The notes beneath the pieces are model-generated. The model was not told the origin of the DNA. It ran no database searches and saw only the letters and a program-made list of their open reading frames with translations. DNA of 64,000 nt from Antennarius striatus (taxonomy: Eukaryota > Chordata > Actinopteri > Lophiiformes > Antennariidae): assembly GCF_040054535.1 (NCBI RefSeq), contig NC_090787.1, positions 15,721,501 to 15,785,500 on the forward strand, given 5' to 3'. The position numbers and the translations under genes are program-made. Each line of letters begins with the position of its first letter. Position 1 is the first letter of the stretch. Positions 1 to 14,700 of the stretch are shown piece by piece.

Positions 1-1494
1 TTATTAAAAATTTTTGTTTCTCCATAAGATTTTTTTTGTAGCATGTTGTTATAAAATTATAATGTTCCTCCTCGTTGCAGAATGAAGGAGGGAAGAAGCC
101 TGTAAGTGTAACTAAGTGAAAGATGGGACAGTTTAAAAGATTTCTGTCCGCCAGTTTCATGAAATCTAGCAATAGCACAGAGACAGAGAGGAAATGCTGG
201 GAAAGAAAGAGTCTGATGTTGACCTGAGATCCTGCAGTTCAGGAATCCGGTGTTGAGGTGAATCATGACGTCTGTAACAATTTTAAACGAAAATGTGAAT
301 TTTCAAGTCTTAACAGGGCTTTGTACTGGTATCTTATATTCCCCAGCTCTACCAGTAGTTTTAATTCCATCACTTTGTTCTGTCGTCGTGAGGATGAAAA
401 CACCTACATGTTGAGAGAGTTATCCAAACCAATGATGAAAGTGGATCCTGAGTTAAGCTTTCTGTTTTGATCATACTGCTGTTGAAAGCTCTGAAAGAGG
501 ATTGTGAGTTGAAATTGAGTACAAGCCCTCCTTATGATTTATGTACTGTAAAACATTAGAAACAGGAGACACTTCTAACCGCTGCACACTCTGCTGCCTC
601 AGTACAAAAGCAATTTTTATAAAACAAACCACCTCCCAACTGGAAACAGCAGACAGAGTTAGCTGCTTGCTAATGAACATGGTGGAGGATTCAGCAGCCC
701 TACAGCCAGATTTTTCCCTTAGATGTTTGCAGAGATTAAAAAAAAAACTCAAATGAGAGGGAGTGGTTTTCAAATGGACACAAATGACTGCAAATAAAAG
801 ACTATGCATTCGTGATGGCACTGTTGTGTCTGCGGTTACTTGCACAGCCTCTGAAGTGGTCAAAAGTACAGTGTTAAGAAAAGTTTTGTTTGTTCTAAAT
901 CCTGACATCCTTTATTAACCTGCATAAGAGTCCACCAACACCCTGTAAACCAGTCTAAACTCAATCTCAGAGTCACCTCAGACATTATCTGACATCTTCA
1001 CTTCAACTTCATGGCGATTTTTAAAAAGAAAGTGAGTAGATTGATTGTCTTCCACCCCATTTATCATGATCACCATCCTCAGCAGAAACACTGAAGTCTG
1101 CTGGGAGGGGGTACTGATCCAGACCTGCTAATCCAGTCTCGTAGCGGACACAGCAGGCAGGAGAAGCTACAACGTTCCAGAGAGGGATTTGTCTCTGGGG
1201 AAGTGAGAAGGCAAACCTGGGCATGTCACAGGGGAGTGTCCAGCCTCACTGAGGACATGAGCTGGTGCTGCTTGACACACAAAAATACCTGAACACCCAC
1301 ACAGCTTTAAACACTAGAAAATGATGCGACTCACAGACACTGTGATCAGACGTTGAATCACAGATGCAGATGCGTCCGCATCAGGAAACAGCGGTGTGGC
1401 CTGTCAGGACAGTTCAACAGGAAACAGTACGTCACGTGGTTCAAAAGCTTTGCATGGTATTTATTTTCATTGGTGGACTTCCAGCTGATACATA
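1..1494. other. Intergenic DNA, no gene recognised
   Basis: AT-rich sequence with short open frames on both strands. The longest is a minus-strand frame of about 145 codons at 471-908, with no domain, compositional bias or splice context I recognise. I see no RNA gene or clear repeat end. The upstream neighbour of gpr156 is evidently outside the window. Confidence 0.5.
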
Positions 1495-3881
<2,387 letters not shown>

Positions 3882-4375
3882 TTGATTAGTGGTTGAACCA
3901 ATATCCGCATGTTCTGCGCTCCTCTTCCTTTGTGCCTCTACTCCATGATCACATATGTCAGTATAAGCGACACTCCCTCGGCAGGAATGACCGTGCGCTT
4001 AAGACCGCGTTATAAATCTTTGTGACGTCCTAATAACACCTTTCTGCCTCTTGCGGTTGGCTTGGCGCAACAAATGTCGAAATATTTCTGCTGCCTCTGT
4101 GCACTCAAAAAAAAAACAACAACTTTTTTTTGATGGGATTTATGTTCAGCAAAGAAAGAAACTAGCAATTTGTTTTCCGACAGTTGTGGAGGAATGCTTT
4201 TGTAAAATTGAATAGATATATGTGTGTGTTTGTCTTTCCACTAAAACAAGCGCAGTTATTCACTCTATTTATTTGTTCTGTGGAATCGGTGCGCCGCCCT
4301 GTCCCGTTTGCCACCCAGTCCCACGGGTCCCCTGCAACATGCTGCATCACACGCATCTAGAGGGTAGTGGGGGGG

Positions 4376-4391
4376 AGTGTGTGTGTGCGTG

Positions 4392-4429
<38 letters not shown>

Positions 4430-4480
4430 AGAGAGAGAGGGAGAGAGAGAAAGAGAGAGAAAGGGAGGGAGAGACAGAGA
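4376..4480. repeat. Compound (TG/CG)n-(GA)n microsatellite
   Basis: TG repeats with scattered CG units (about 4378-4427) run directly into a GA/GGGA purine tract (about 4428-4480). Reading frames across it (Thr-His, Arg-Glu or Ser-Leu runs) are artefacts. Confidence 0.95.
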
Positions 4481-4760
4481 GAACATGAACACACCTCCTC
4501 TCCGTGACACTGACGCCTCTCTTCCACTCCACCTCTTGCGCACCGGCGTGGATCTTTCCTGAAACAGATGATCTCGGGCTGTGGGCTGACAGTTTTCTGG
4601 ATTCATCGCAGGTCTACAGCCATGTGACCTTTGTAGATATGTTATATAACATACTGTCGATTCTTTTAACTTCCACTTTTAGTCCTGTAACGTTTCTGAG
4701 TCTTGCGCCATGGCCCTTGGAGCGGGACGCGACGATGGTGTCCTGTGGAATCCGAGGTTT
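4481..4760 (+). promoter_or_regulatory. GC-rich stretch, possible distal gpr156 promoter or non-coding first exon
   Basis: Bases 4481-4760 are richer in G+C and CpG than the surrounding DNA (for example gcgcaccggcgtgg at about 4538 and gagcgggacgcgacg at about 4720) and lie 4 kb upstream of the first gpr156 coding exon. That exon is preceded by a splice acceptor at 8674, so an untranslated exon further upstream is expected. The placement here is inference only; I could not identify a convincing donor site. Confidence 0.2.
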
Positions 4761-6459
4761 GCACTTTCACAGTTTTCTATTTTGGATATCCTCTCCTGCG
4801 TTGATTTTTCTTGAAGGTCGGTTGATACATTTTATTTTTTTCACTGTGTTAAAGTTTACTGGTGCGTTGAGGGACACGTTTTTTAAAAATACGCGGGCTC
4901 ACCACTTTTACGCAAAGGATGTCACCTAACTTCACTCAGTTCTTATAAGTCTGTTTTCACGTTATTCTTTCCACCACATGTGTCATTACCCATTAGTGAT
5001 CGAGTATTTTGATAGACTACTGTACTTCATGTTGTGATAAAAGGAGTGACTTTTTTTAGACTGTTTAACCAGGACATAAAATACATCATATCCCCAGAAA
5101 TATGGTCCTCCTGGTCTAAGTAATAGCATTCTAACACAACCTATAGCTATAAGCGGATTACTTGAGGAGGAATGCTTCAATATTGGCCCCCTGACCTGAA
5201 GCTGTGCAGATTTAAAGCGAAAGAAAGATTGACAGTACAATGAACACGTTTTACTTCGTTTTTTAATGAAGGTTTTATGACCCTATGACGTGTCAGAGAA
5301 GACTGAAAAGTTATATGTACTCCAAATCAACCAAAAATGACACTTCAAAAGATGTGCTTGGAGGAATAAGAAATTGAGGGCTAAAATGAACTCAGGCCCG
5401 CCCTACATTCATGTAACCTCAGGTATTATTTGTGGTTTCACAGTCAGGACTTCAAAAGACACTCCTCATGACTATCCTGAACTGTCAAAACATGTCCATA
5501 AAACTAAACTTAACCCGGGAATAGTGCCTGTTCTCCTGCTTACGCCATGACCCCCACTGGCCCACCTTTGTTGACCTCTGCGGGGTGGCGGGTTGTCTTC
5601 CAAACTGGATGTTGGATTTTGAAAAACTGGCGGAAATGCTTCTCTCTGCCGGCTTTTCCTGCAGGAAGCAGGAGAACTGTGATCTAAACTTGGAAAGTGA
5701 CGAAAGGACATGGACAGGAACTCCACACATTTCCCAGATATGCTGCCCAGTGAGCCTCATTGTTCTGTTGACACCAGTAATTTCTGGAAATGCAATAATT
5801 TTCACCCAGAAAAATCTTACAGATTTTTCCAAAATGGCAGATTATTCTTATCAGGGTCATTTTTCCAACACTTTTGCTACTGTTTTGTCCTGGTTGAACC
5901 CTATGGTTGTTTGTTAGTCATTCTATCGACACACAGTGTGTTTTTTAAGGATAGACACCTGCTTGTCACTGTGGTGGCAAGCGATCGTCTAGAGAACCTG
6001 TTGAGTCACTGCAGGGTTCACAGCTGTCAGACTCTCACACAGCTCACTCTCAGGTGATGCCATTTAATGTGGAACATGTCAGTACAGCGCAGGTGGAGCC
6101 TCATAAAAACACCAGCGGTAAGAGCGACAAACAGTTGATGTATCCTGTCAGATAAAGATTTATTGCAGCTTTTTCTTCTTCTAGTTTTGGACTGTAATTC
6201 AGCCTGTGTCCAGATGCGTGTTACACCATTGTGTGATCCTGTGTTGCCCTGGTTACGTGATGATGTGGGGATAGGAACTTAAGGATCAGTAGAAAAACAG
6301 GCTGTTATAACTTTTCAGTTTGACTTTGGGAGCTCAACATTTATCTTTACCATGAATTTGGTGTTTTGTAATAATTACTTGGTCTAACTTTGATGTCTTG
6401 TGACATTTGGACACATCACAAGATTATTTTTTGTTATAGCTGTTCACCAAAACATATTC
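4761..6459. other. Non-coding DNA, no gene recognised
   Basis: Several overlapping frames of 80-115 codons occur on both strands at 5470-6060, but none shows a domain, signal peptide or splice context. I see no repeat ends. It could be intergenic or the upstream part of the gpr156 5' UTR intron. Confidence 0.45.
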
Positions 6460-7010
6460 AAGCTACAGGTATATATCAATATAGTCTTAAAAAACTTTAT
6501 TTTATCAGCTTTATTTTGAGTGTATTCACATCCAAATTAGAGAACATTTTTAGGAATTACATTCATTCATTTTTTAATATATGAAAGCCTTTTTTTCAAC
6601 GGACCAAAAGGAAGTTGTTGACAAAGAAGTTGTTTTTTGGGATGCATGGTCTGTTCCCTCCTTAATCATCAGTTAAGAAGATAAAAGCTTTGGAGTTGTA
6701 GTGATATTTGCATTTGGAAGCTGTTGCTATTAACCTGCAACATAAGGTCAAATGATTTCTCTGTGGAAGTGAGAATGAGAACTCGTTAGGCTGCAAAAAA
6801 GAAGAAATCCATCAGAGTCAGATCAGAAATGGTGTTCCAAACCAACAGCTCTGTTCCCTTATGAGAAAAATAAGCACACTGGAACTCAATAAGGCCTGGA
6901 AGACAGCAGTGGTTGATGATCGCAGGATCCTTTCCATGCTGAAGCAAAACACCCCTTCACAACATCCACCCAAGTGAAGAACAAGATTCAACTAAATGCG
7001 TCTAAATTGA
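6460..7010 (+). mobile_element. Second, more decayed Tc1-like relic of the same family
   Basis: The block around 6705-6770 ('gatatttgcatttggaagctg', then tgttgctattaacc) parallels 1745-1790 of the first relic ('tttgcatttggaatctgttg', then ctgtcaact). It is followed by decayed coding-like sequence that resembles a Tc1 DNA-binding region. No intact frame remains and the ends are not visible, so limits are approximate. Confidence 0.55.
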
Positions 7011-7265
7011 TTTGATGGTGCTTCACGGAAAAAAAAAAGCAGTGTTCTCGTTTTCATGCATCCCTGATGCACATTTTTTGACAGGGACACAATCGTCAAA
7101 CAGTGGCAACATGTCTGCTTGTTTTACGAGCTACAGTGAGAGCCATGAGTTAGTGAAATCCTCCAGAGCAAGCATACTCTGTTGCTTATGCCTGGAGAGT
7201 TCTGTTGGGTTTCTCTGTCTGTTTAAGCGCTTTGAAATGTCTGCTTATGTGATGAAGCGCTTTGC

Positions 7266-7436
7266 AAATAGAGGATGATTGATAGCGCTGTTGCCGCACA
7301 GCAAGGGTTTATATCACGCTCTGTGCGGAGTTTGCATGTTCTCCCCGTGTCTGCGTGGGTTCTCTCCAGGTTCTCCGACCTCCTCCCACCTTCAAAAACA
7401 TGCACGTCAGGTTAATTGGCCGGCTTCAACATTGTC

Positions 7437-7467
<31 letters not shown>

Positions 7468-7600
7468 GCGTGTGTGTGTGGCTCCGCGATGCACCAGCGT
7501 CGCACCCGGAGTTTCCCCCGCCTCACACCCTAAGCCAACTGGGATAGGCTCCAGCTGGGTGAAGTGGTAGACAATGAATGAATGAATGAATGATTATCAC
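7266..7600 (+). mobile_element. SINE-like interspersed repeat with internal (TG)n and (ATGA)n tail
   Basis: It contains the widespread fish module gagtttgcatgttctccccg (7328-7347), then a tctgcgtgggttctct block, the aaaacatgcacgtcaggtta block (7395-7414) and the gggataggctccagctggg block (7541-7559), ending in an ATGA repeat (7575-7592). A (TG)n run with CG units sits in the middle (7438-7480). Related pieces occur at 25095-25235, 29450-29775 (reverse) and 42580-42717. I recognise the repeat but not its formal family name. Confidence 0.75.
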
Positions 7601-8674
7601 CATGCCTCCAAATAAGATGCAAAAGTTGGAAAAAAAAGTGACAATGAGTGCTTTCTTGCATAAGAAAACAATCAAAAGTTAATCAGAAAAAAGAGACAGA
7701 TATCACTGACATATTACTGAAATTTGTGTGGAGAAGACTCTGACAGCTTGGTGCAGTGTCCACAGGAGAATATATGAATTAAAGGCAAAAAAAAGTATTG
7801 AGTGAAAAGCAAAAGTGAAAAAAAACCCTCCACTACATCTTTATTTGTTGCTAAAACTGTTTGTTAAATGACTACAAGGCTTTAACATTTTTATAAAACT
7901 GTATATAAATGTACTATTTTTTTCTTTTTACTTAAACATTCATGATGTTATTAATAAAAACATTAAAATTAATAGTTTAGTTTTTATGTTGTACGATTGG
8001 CAAAACTGAATCCTTGTGTACACTTCTACCATATATTCTGTTATTACTTTTTTTGGGATGCATAAACGTCAAATTGTTCTTGAGTGCATCCCAGGGATGC
8101 AATACTTTCTTGAGGTAAAATGAACTCTGCAGATGGACGGTAATCTAAAAAGGAACTGCAAAAGGAACACAGGAGTTTTTAGAGCAAAAAATTGAATATT
8201 CTGCATGGGTTGAATCAGTCACCATCTCAACCCAATCTGGCCTGCATGTCCCTTGCTTAAGACACAATGTAAGGGAGAAAGAAAATGGGTGCAATTCCTA
8301 AACATTTGTTGAAGGGATGTTTTTGTTCAACCCTTTGAATGAAACTTGAAACTCTGCACTTAAATTGTATCTCAGTTGTACCGTTTGAAGTCTGATGTGG
8401 TAGCATGCTGGAACCAAATCATGAAAATTGTGTCAATATCTACATATTTCTAGCGCTAAGTGTAAGACCATGCTCTCCTCACTGCTGCTCTTGGAGGTCA
8501 GAGCACCACACTGTGGTGGCCACACAACTTACAACAATTTAGTGAATTGCAGATAGACCCAAAACTGAATGTAACATGTATACCAATAAATGTGATCAAA
8601 CACATTTATTGGTTTGCCCTCTGAATGGGAGAATTTTAATTTGGATATCTCTTCACATCTTGTTTGTTCCGCAG
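7600..8674. other. Non-coding DNA upstream of the first gpr156 coding exon
   Basis: AT-rich sequence with no reading frame of interest. It ends in the acceptor ttgttccgcag at 8664-8674, so it is most simply read as the 3' part of an intron in the gpr156 5' UTR. Confidence 0.5.
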
Positions 8675-8716
8675 AAGGCGTCTGTGAAACTGGAGTCAGT
8701 CAGACTGGAGTCAGTC

Positions 8717-11700
8717 ATGGAGGCTGAACTGAACTGCAGTTCCCGGTGTGATCCCTCGCTCTGCTCCATCCAGTCTGGCATCGACAGGAGGGAGGGCCTA
8801 GACATCCTGCAGAAACTTTGTGATCTAAGCACGGTAATCACCTATTTGTAATCATTACATGACCACACACACACACACACACACACATACGTTTACTGTT
8901 ATAAACTTATACTGTATAATTATGTATTCTATACTATGTGTGTGTGAGTGCATGACTCAATGAAATCCAGGATGGCTCACCAATAGTCTTTTTGTTCCAT
9001 AAAGGTTAAATATTTCATTTGAGAATGTATTCTATTTTTAATAGTAATTTTCATAAACAATAAAACACAGTATGATATTTAAAGTTATCCATTGCAGTTT
9101 TTTTTTTTTTTTACTGTAGTTGATAAACTTTTGGCTTAAAATTTAATGGTGTAATTGCGTCACTGAAAACACTCCTGTAAACACATTTCGAATCAGGTCC
9201 ATTATATGGATCTAAAGGGTAATGCTGATGACTTAGGGAAGCGATGTTTAGCTTCACACCAGTCACCGATGCCTTTAAGAGAGGAGTGAGCGGAGCCCAG
9301 AAACCTGAGACATGAGAAGGTCTAATGTCCAAATTCAAACTGAAGTATTAGTGACAGTGTCAGAGAACACACAGACTCCTCTCCTCTCCATGTTACAACA
9401 CGCATAAGTGAGGTGAGTTGTTTCTTTCCTTTCCTTAATGCTTTATGATATTAATTTATGTGCACATTAGTGTAAAAGTGAACATATAATATTCCCTTAA
9501 GGGGAACCAAACTGTGTGGCAAGGTATTTCTTGTTATTGGAATGTCTTTGTGAAAAGATAGTATTTAATGTTCTATTTTGTTCTATCTTCACGTCTCATT
9601 CTTATTCTTTTGACCTCAGTAGATTTGAGACTAAAATAAAATGTCATCATCTTGAAATGTAACACCATGCATTTGTCCTTATATGTGACCATAAATAGCT
9701 CACTAGTCACAACTGTTTCAAAACAGCTTAGCAGTTATTCCATGAATCCCACCTGCTTGTCTCTCTGGATGTGTTCCCAGATATGGCTGCTGTTAGCTGT
9801 GTGCTGTCTGAGGAGCAGCTCCAGTGTCCCATCTGTCTGGATCTGCTCACTCAACCTGTCTCCACTCCCTGTGGACACAACTTCTGCAGGGACTGTATAG
9901 AAGGATACTGGCAGAGCGCTCACCTGTCGCATTGCCCCGTATGCAAGCAGAGGTTCGACAGGCTTCCACAGTTCAAAATTAACATCCTCATATCTGAGGT
10001 GTTGTCTCAGTTCAAGAAGACATCAGAAAAGAAAGATGAGAACGCAGTTAGAGCGGCTGACCGACATGGTGGATGTCACGAAGTTGTTTCATGTGATGTA
10101 AATGTTGGAAAAAGAGGCAAAGCTCTTAAATCCTGCTTGGAGTGTTTGGCATCCTTCTGCAAGACTCATCTGGAACCTCATAACACATTCAAGAATCACC
10201 ACCTGATTGACCCAACGGTGGAACTGCTAAACGGAGTGTGTAAGAAGCATGGTAAACCTCTGGACCTGTTCTGTAATACAGATGGGACGTGTGTATGCCA
10301 GCTCTGCATCAGGAAAGGCCACAAAGCTCATAACGCTGTACCTATTGGGGAAGTGAGCAGAGACAGGAGAGCCCAGATTGGAAGGTTAACAACAGAGGTG
10401 GAAGAATTGATCAGCAGCCGACTGCAGAAAATCAGTGAAATCAATCAAATTGTCGAGCTCAGCAAAGGAAACATGGAAAAGGAGACTAAAGAGAATTTGA
10501 GAGTCTTCAACAAACTTCTACTGTTGGTCCAGAGGGGCCAAGCTGAGGCAGTGGAAGCGATTGGAGTGAGGCAGAAGCAAGTTGAGAGCAAGGCCGGTGG
10601 ATTGATTGTGGAGCTGAAGCAGGAGATGGAGGACCTGAGGCAGAGACATGCAGAGCTGGAGTGCCTCTCGCAAACCAATGACGACTTCTACCTTCTCCAA
10701 AACTTCCCGACTCTCTCCAGACTGCCAGCCATCAAAGACTGGTTTGATGCCCGTGTAGAAGGTGATGTGTATATGGGCTTGGTGAGGACTGCAGTCACGG
10801 AAACAGTATGGCAGATTGAGATGAGGGTGAAGGCTGAGATGAGTACGCTATCCAAAGTAGAACTCCAGAGGGCTCGGCAGTATGCTGCAGATGTGACTCT
10901 GGATTCGAATTCGGCTCATCCCAAACTGGTGCTGTCTGAGGACAGGAAACAGGTCTACCATGGTGATGAGGCACTGAGGCTCTCGGACAACCCACAGAGG
11001 TTCTACCCCGGGGTCAGTGTTTTGGGAAAGGAGGGTTTCTGCTCTGGCAGGTTCTACTTTGAGGTGCAAGTGAAAGGGAAGACAGAGTGGGATATCGGAG
11101 TTGGGCTGGAGTCCGTCAACAGGAAAGGAGGAAACACTCTGAACCCTGAAAATGGCTACTGGGCCCTGGGCTTGAGAAAAGACAGGAGCTTCTGGGCCCT
11201 TAGCAGCACTCCTACATGTGTGATGCTTGTTGAGGAGCCCCAGATTGTTGGGGTGTATGTGGATATGGAATGGGGGCAGGTTTCTTTTTACAATGTGGAC
11301 ACTGCTTCTCATATCTACTCATTCACTGGGTACACATTCAATGAAAGGCTTTTCCCCTACTTTAACCCGCGGCGCAACCATTGCGGCCTCAACTCGGCTC
11401 CGCTGATCATTTTAACTGTAACTAATACAGGATAACATTTCATTTCTTCCTGTTGAATGATTGCTCTTAATTGTTAATATTTCACTTCATGTGTGATGTT
11501 TCTTGCTTGGTTTGACTTAATAAAGATTGTTCAAACATTTGAATCATGTCTTTATGATGTTTTTATATCTATCAGTGACAAAACTGAGATCAGCATGGAT
11601 GAAATCAATAAGTCATGCTAACATATTAGCCATATCAGTGCTATCTTTGCCTTGACTTTAAGGGGTTTGTTTGTATGTGTGTGTCCAGGTGGTAGGGGAA

Positions 11701-14700
11701 CTTCCACGACGACCTCACTCCCCAGTCTTAAATGCTGTGGTGTGGACGCTGCTCTCCTGTGGCATTTTGGTGGCGTTTGGCTTCCTCGTCTTCACCCTGC
11801 GCTTCAGAAATAACAGGTAGACTACAAAGAAAAAAACATAAAACCAAAGAAGAGAAAAAATTGATTGAATCATTAATGTTTGCACATGTTGTATCATCAG
11901 GATAGTGAAGATGTCCAGTCCCAACCTGAATGTTCTGACTCTATTTGGAAGTGTCCTCACCTACAGTAGTGGCTTTCTATTTGCCGTAGATGAACGTGCA
12001 CACTCACAGGGTGGAGCTTCTTCTGCAGTGCTACAAGTACGGTGCCTACTTGTGCCAATATAGTGTTCATCATGCTTTTGAAGCAAATCTGACACAATGA
12101 CGCTGTCCTCTTCAGGCACGGGTGTGGACTCTTTGTGTAGGAAGTACGCTGGTGTTTGGGCCGATCTTGGGGAAGACATGGCGGCTGTACCGAGTGTTCA
12201 CCCAGCGGATGCCTGACAAGAGAGTGGTAGGCAGGCCCTAGCTATGTGTTTTCTGCATGGATAACCAGTGCGTTGTGATTATTGTTGTCAAGCCATCATC
12301 ATGAGATGTATTGGTTGTGTTTCTGACACTGATATGATTGGCGACTGCGTCTCAGATCATTCGAGACATCCAGCTGATGGGTCTGGTAGCTCTGTTGATC
12401 CTGGTGGACGTGCTGGTTCTGACTGCCTGGCATTTCACAGACCCCTTCAAGTGTTCACGATCGCTTGCTGCTGTTGTCAAGGTAAAAACATTTTAATTAC
12501 TATATCTGGAAAGCATGTAAAGGTTTTATTTTTAGCTTTTTATGAAGCCTGATGTTGTGACTTCAAAATGAAAATGAATTAAAGTCATGTTGGTGGCAGT
12601 TTAGTTCTAATTCAGGTTGTATGATAATGCAATACAGTAATACTGGTGCATTATGGTATTTTTTTAATGGCCCAGGTGGTGCAAAGGGACATTTCCTTCT
12701 CATTGTCTGAGCTGGACACCTGCTCCTCTCTGTACTCAGATCTGTGGGTTATCGTCATTTCTCTTCAGAAGGTAAGCAGTTTCTGTGTTATAATATTGTA
12801 ACATGTTTAGCACTTCTTTGTTGTTATGGTGATGTAATTGTTTGACTTATATTCTCTTTCTTAGTTTCTTTATACAGAAATATCTTTTTCAAAATAGAGA
12901 TAACAACCATGACAGTTTTTTTTAGATATAAAAGTAGAGTTTCATCCAATCTCATGACCTATGGAATGTATATTAATGATTATGCAGGGTTGACTGTATA
13001 TGCCTAAAATAAATGAAACATTATATGTAATTAATCTTAATAATTCCTTATGTCTACTCTAGATTTAACTCTATTTAGTATGGATGTTTGTTGTTCCATC
13101 TCTTTCATGGTTTTGTTCTGAAAAAGGATCTTTGCGAGCACGGCCTTTAAGTTACTGACCACAAAACACTTTTTTCTTACTCTCAAAACAGCTGGTCTGT
13201 TGACAGCTGTACTGAATACAGAAAAGAAAAACCCCAAATAAACTCTTGCAATTGAAGTTAAGGTAAAATAAGTTCATGCACATCTTCATGTGAAGTTTCA
13301 TAAAGTCAGTTGCAGAAATCATGAAGTTAACCCCATTTTCAGATTGTTGTGACTAAGCTACGAGACTAGAATGAAAAACAGACAGGGAAAAATGAAAACG
13401 CAGACAAGCAAGACATAAAAGGAAAAAAGGACAACCGAGGATCACATTTAATATTTGATCTTTTATTGTAAGATCAGCTCACTAACATCGTTGGCGCATC
13501 TCAAAAACAGGTCGTTTCTCTGTCAAGGTGTTCTTTAGATATTGATTAATGATTTTGTTTCATCTTGGTCTTCTGATTCATTCAATTCATTCAATAAGCC
13601 AAAAAATATCTCTTTTGCCAGTGCAAAACGGAGCTTCTGTGCATTTAATAAATGCTTGAAAAAACCCCAGAGCCTAGTTTTAGTCAGTAGTCAGTAGTTG
13701 CCAGTTAACCTTAGAATGGATGGGATATATTCCTGGTTCATTATGTGGAAAAATTGGACATATTAACCACTAGAATGTTGGCTAACATGATTGTTGCATA
13801 TGATTTGTTTTTGGTTACATCTTGTATCCCATCTTTACCCTTTTGGGTTGTATTTTTTGTGAAAAATAAAGGATATGTCCGGTGTTTTCCAGAGACAAAC
13901 AGAGCAGAATGTTATAAAAGGACTGTCTGTCTGTATTCTATAGGGCTGTCTTCTTCTCTATGGGACTTATCTGGCTGGCTTGACCAGCAATGTCAGCCTC
14001 CCTCCAGTCAACCAGTCTCCCACCATCTTAACAGTCGTCACGTTGGTCACCATCTCCTTGGCTGTGGCTGCTCCTGTGTCCATCTTCCTGCAGGCGTGGC
14101 CCAATCTGCTCTACAGCACCGTGGCCGGAGCCATTTTTATCTGTACCCTGGCTACCAACTGCATGCTGTTTGTGCCTCAGGTAGGAAAAAAACAGGTCAA
14201 GATACATATGCAAGGTGTATGACCAAAATTCCAGTAGCAAGTTTTAAGAAAATGGGCCATTTGTTCTTTCCTTCATTCTCGTTTCTGGTGGTAAGACTCT
14301 GACATGTAAACTTTCAAAGACAGAAACCAGATAATTGGAGAGGCAGAATATGTTTATTCTGAGACATATGACACAGATGCTTGTGTGACTTGTTCTTTTG
14401 TTTTTTGACGCGGTAGTAAATTCATTTAATGATTGTGTTAAACCCACTTCCTTTTTCCATATGTGTCAGTTTGCAATGCCTAGCAGTGGATAGTGACTCA
14501 CGTAGAAGGTGTTTATGAGTCAGAATCACGTCAGCTGTTCCAAACAGGTTTACGACTCTCTGTCTGGAGGTGGATTTACGTTACGATAAAGGCATGCATC
14601 TCCAGTGGAGAGGAAGTATTTGAACAATGAGCAACTTCCTCAAACACACCTGGTCAAATGGTCCTGATAACAAATATTGTGCAAAAGATATATTTATTTG

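Noticed and set aside
4504-4929. 141-codon plus-strand frame with hydrophobic stretches
   Set aside because: It starts in GC-rich DNA beside a GA repeat, has no recognisable domain, no downstream exon partner and no conservation I can judge.
9771-9782. Upstream ATG giving a 554-aa TRIM protein
   Set aside because: The ATG lies within a good splice acceptor (tgtgttcccag). The ATG at 9783 begins a typical fish TRIM N-terminus.
13745-14302. 185-codon frame overlapping gpr156 exon 7
   Set aside because: It reads the true exon in a shifted frame and continues into flanking introns. The receptor frame is fixed by splice phase and homology.
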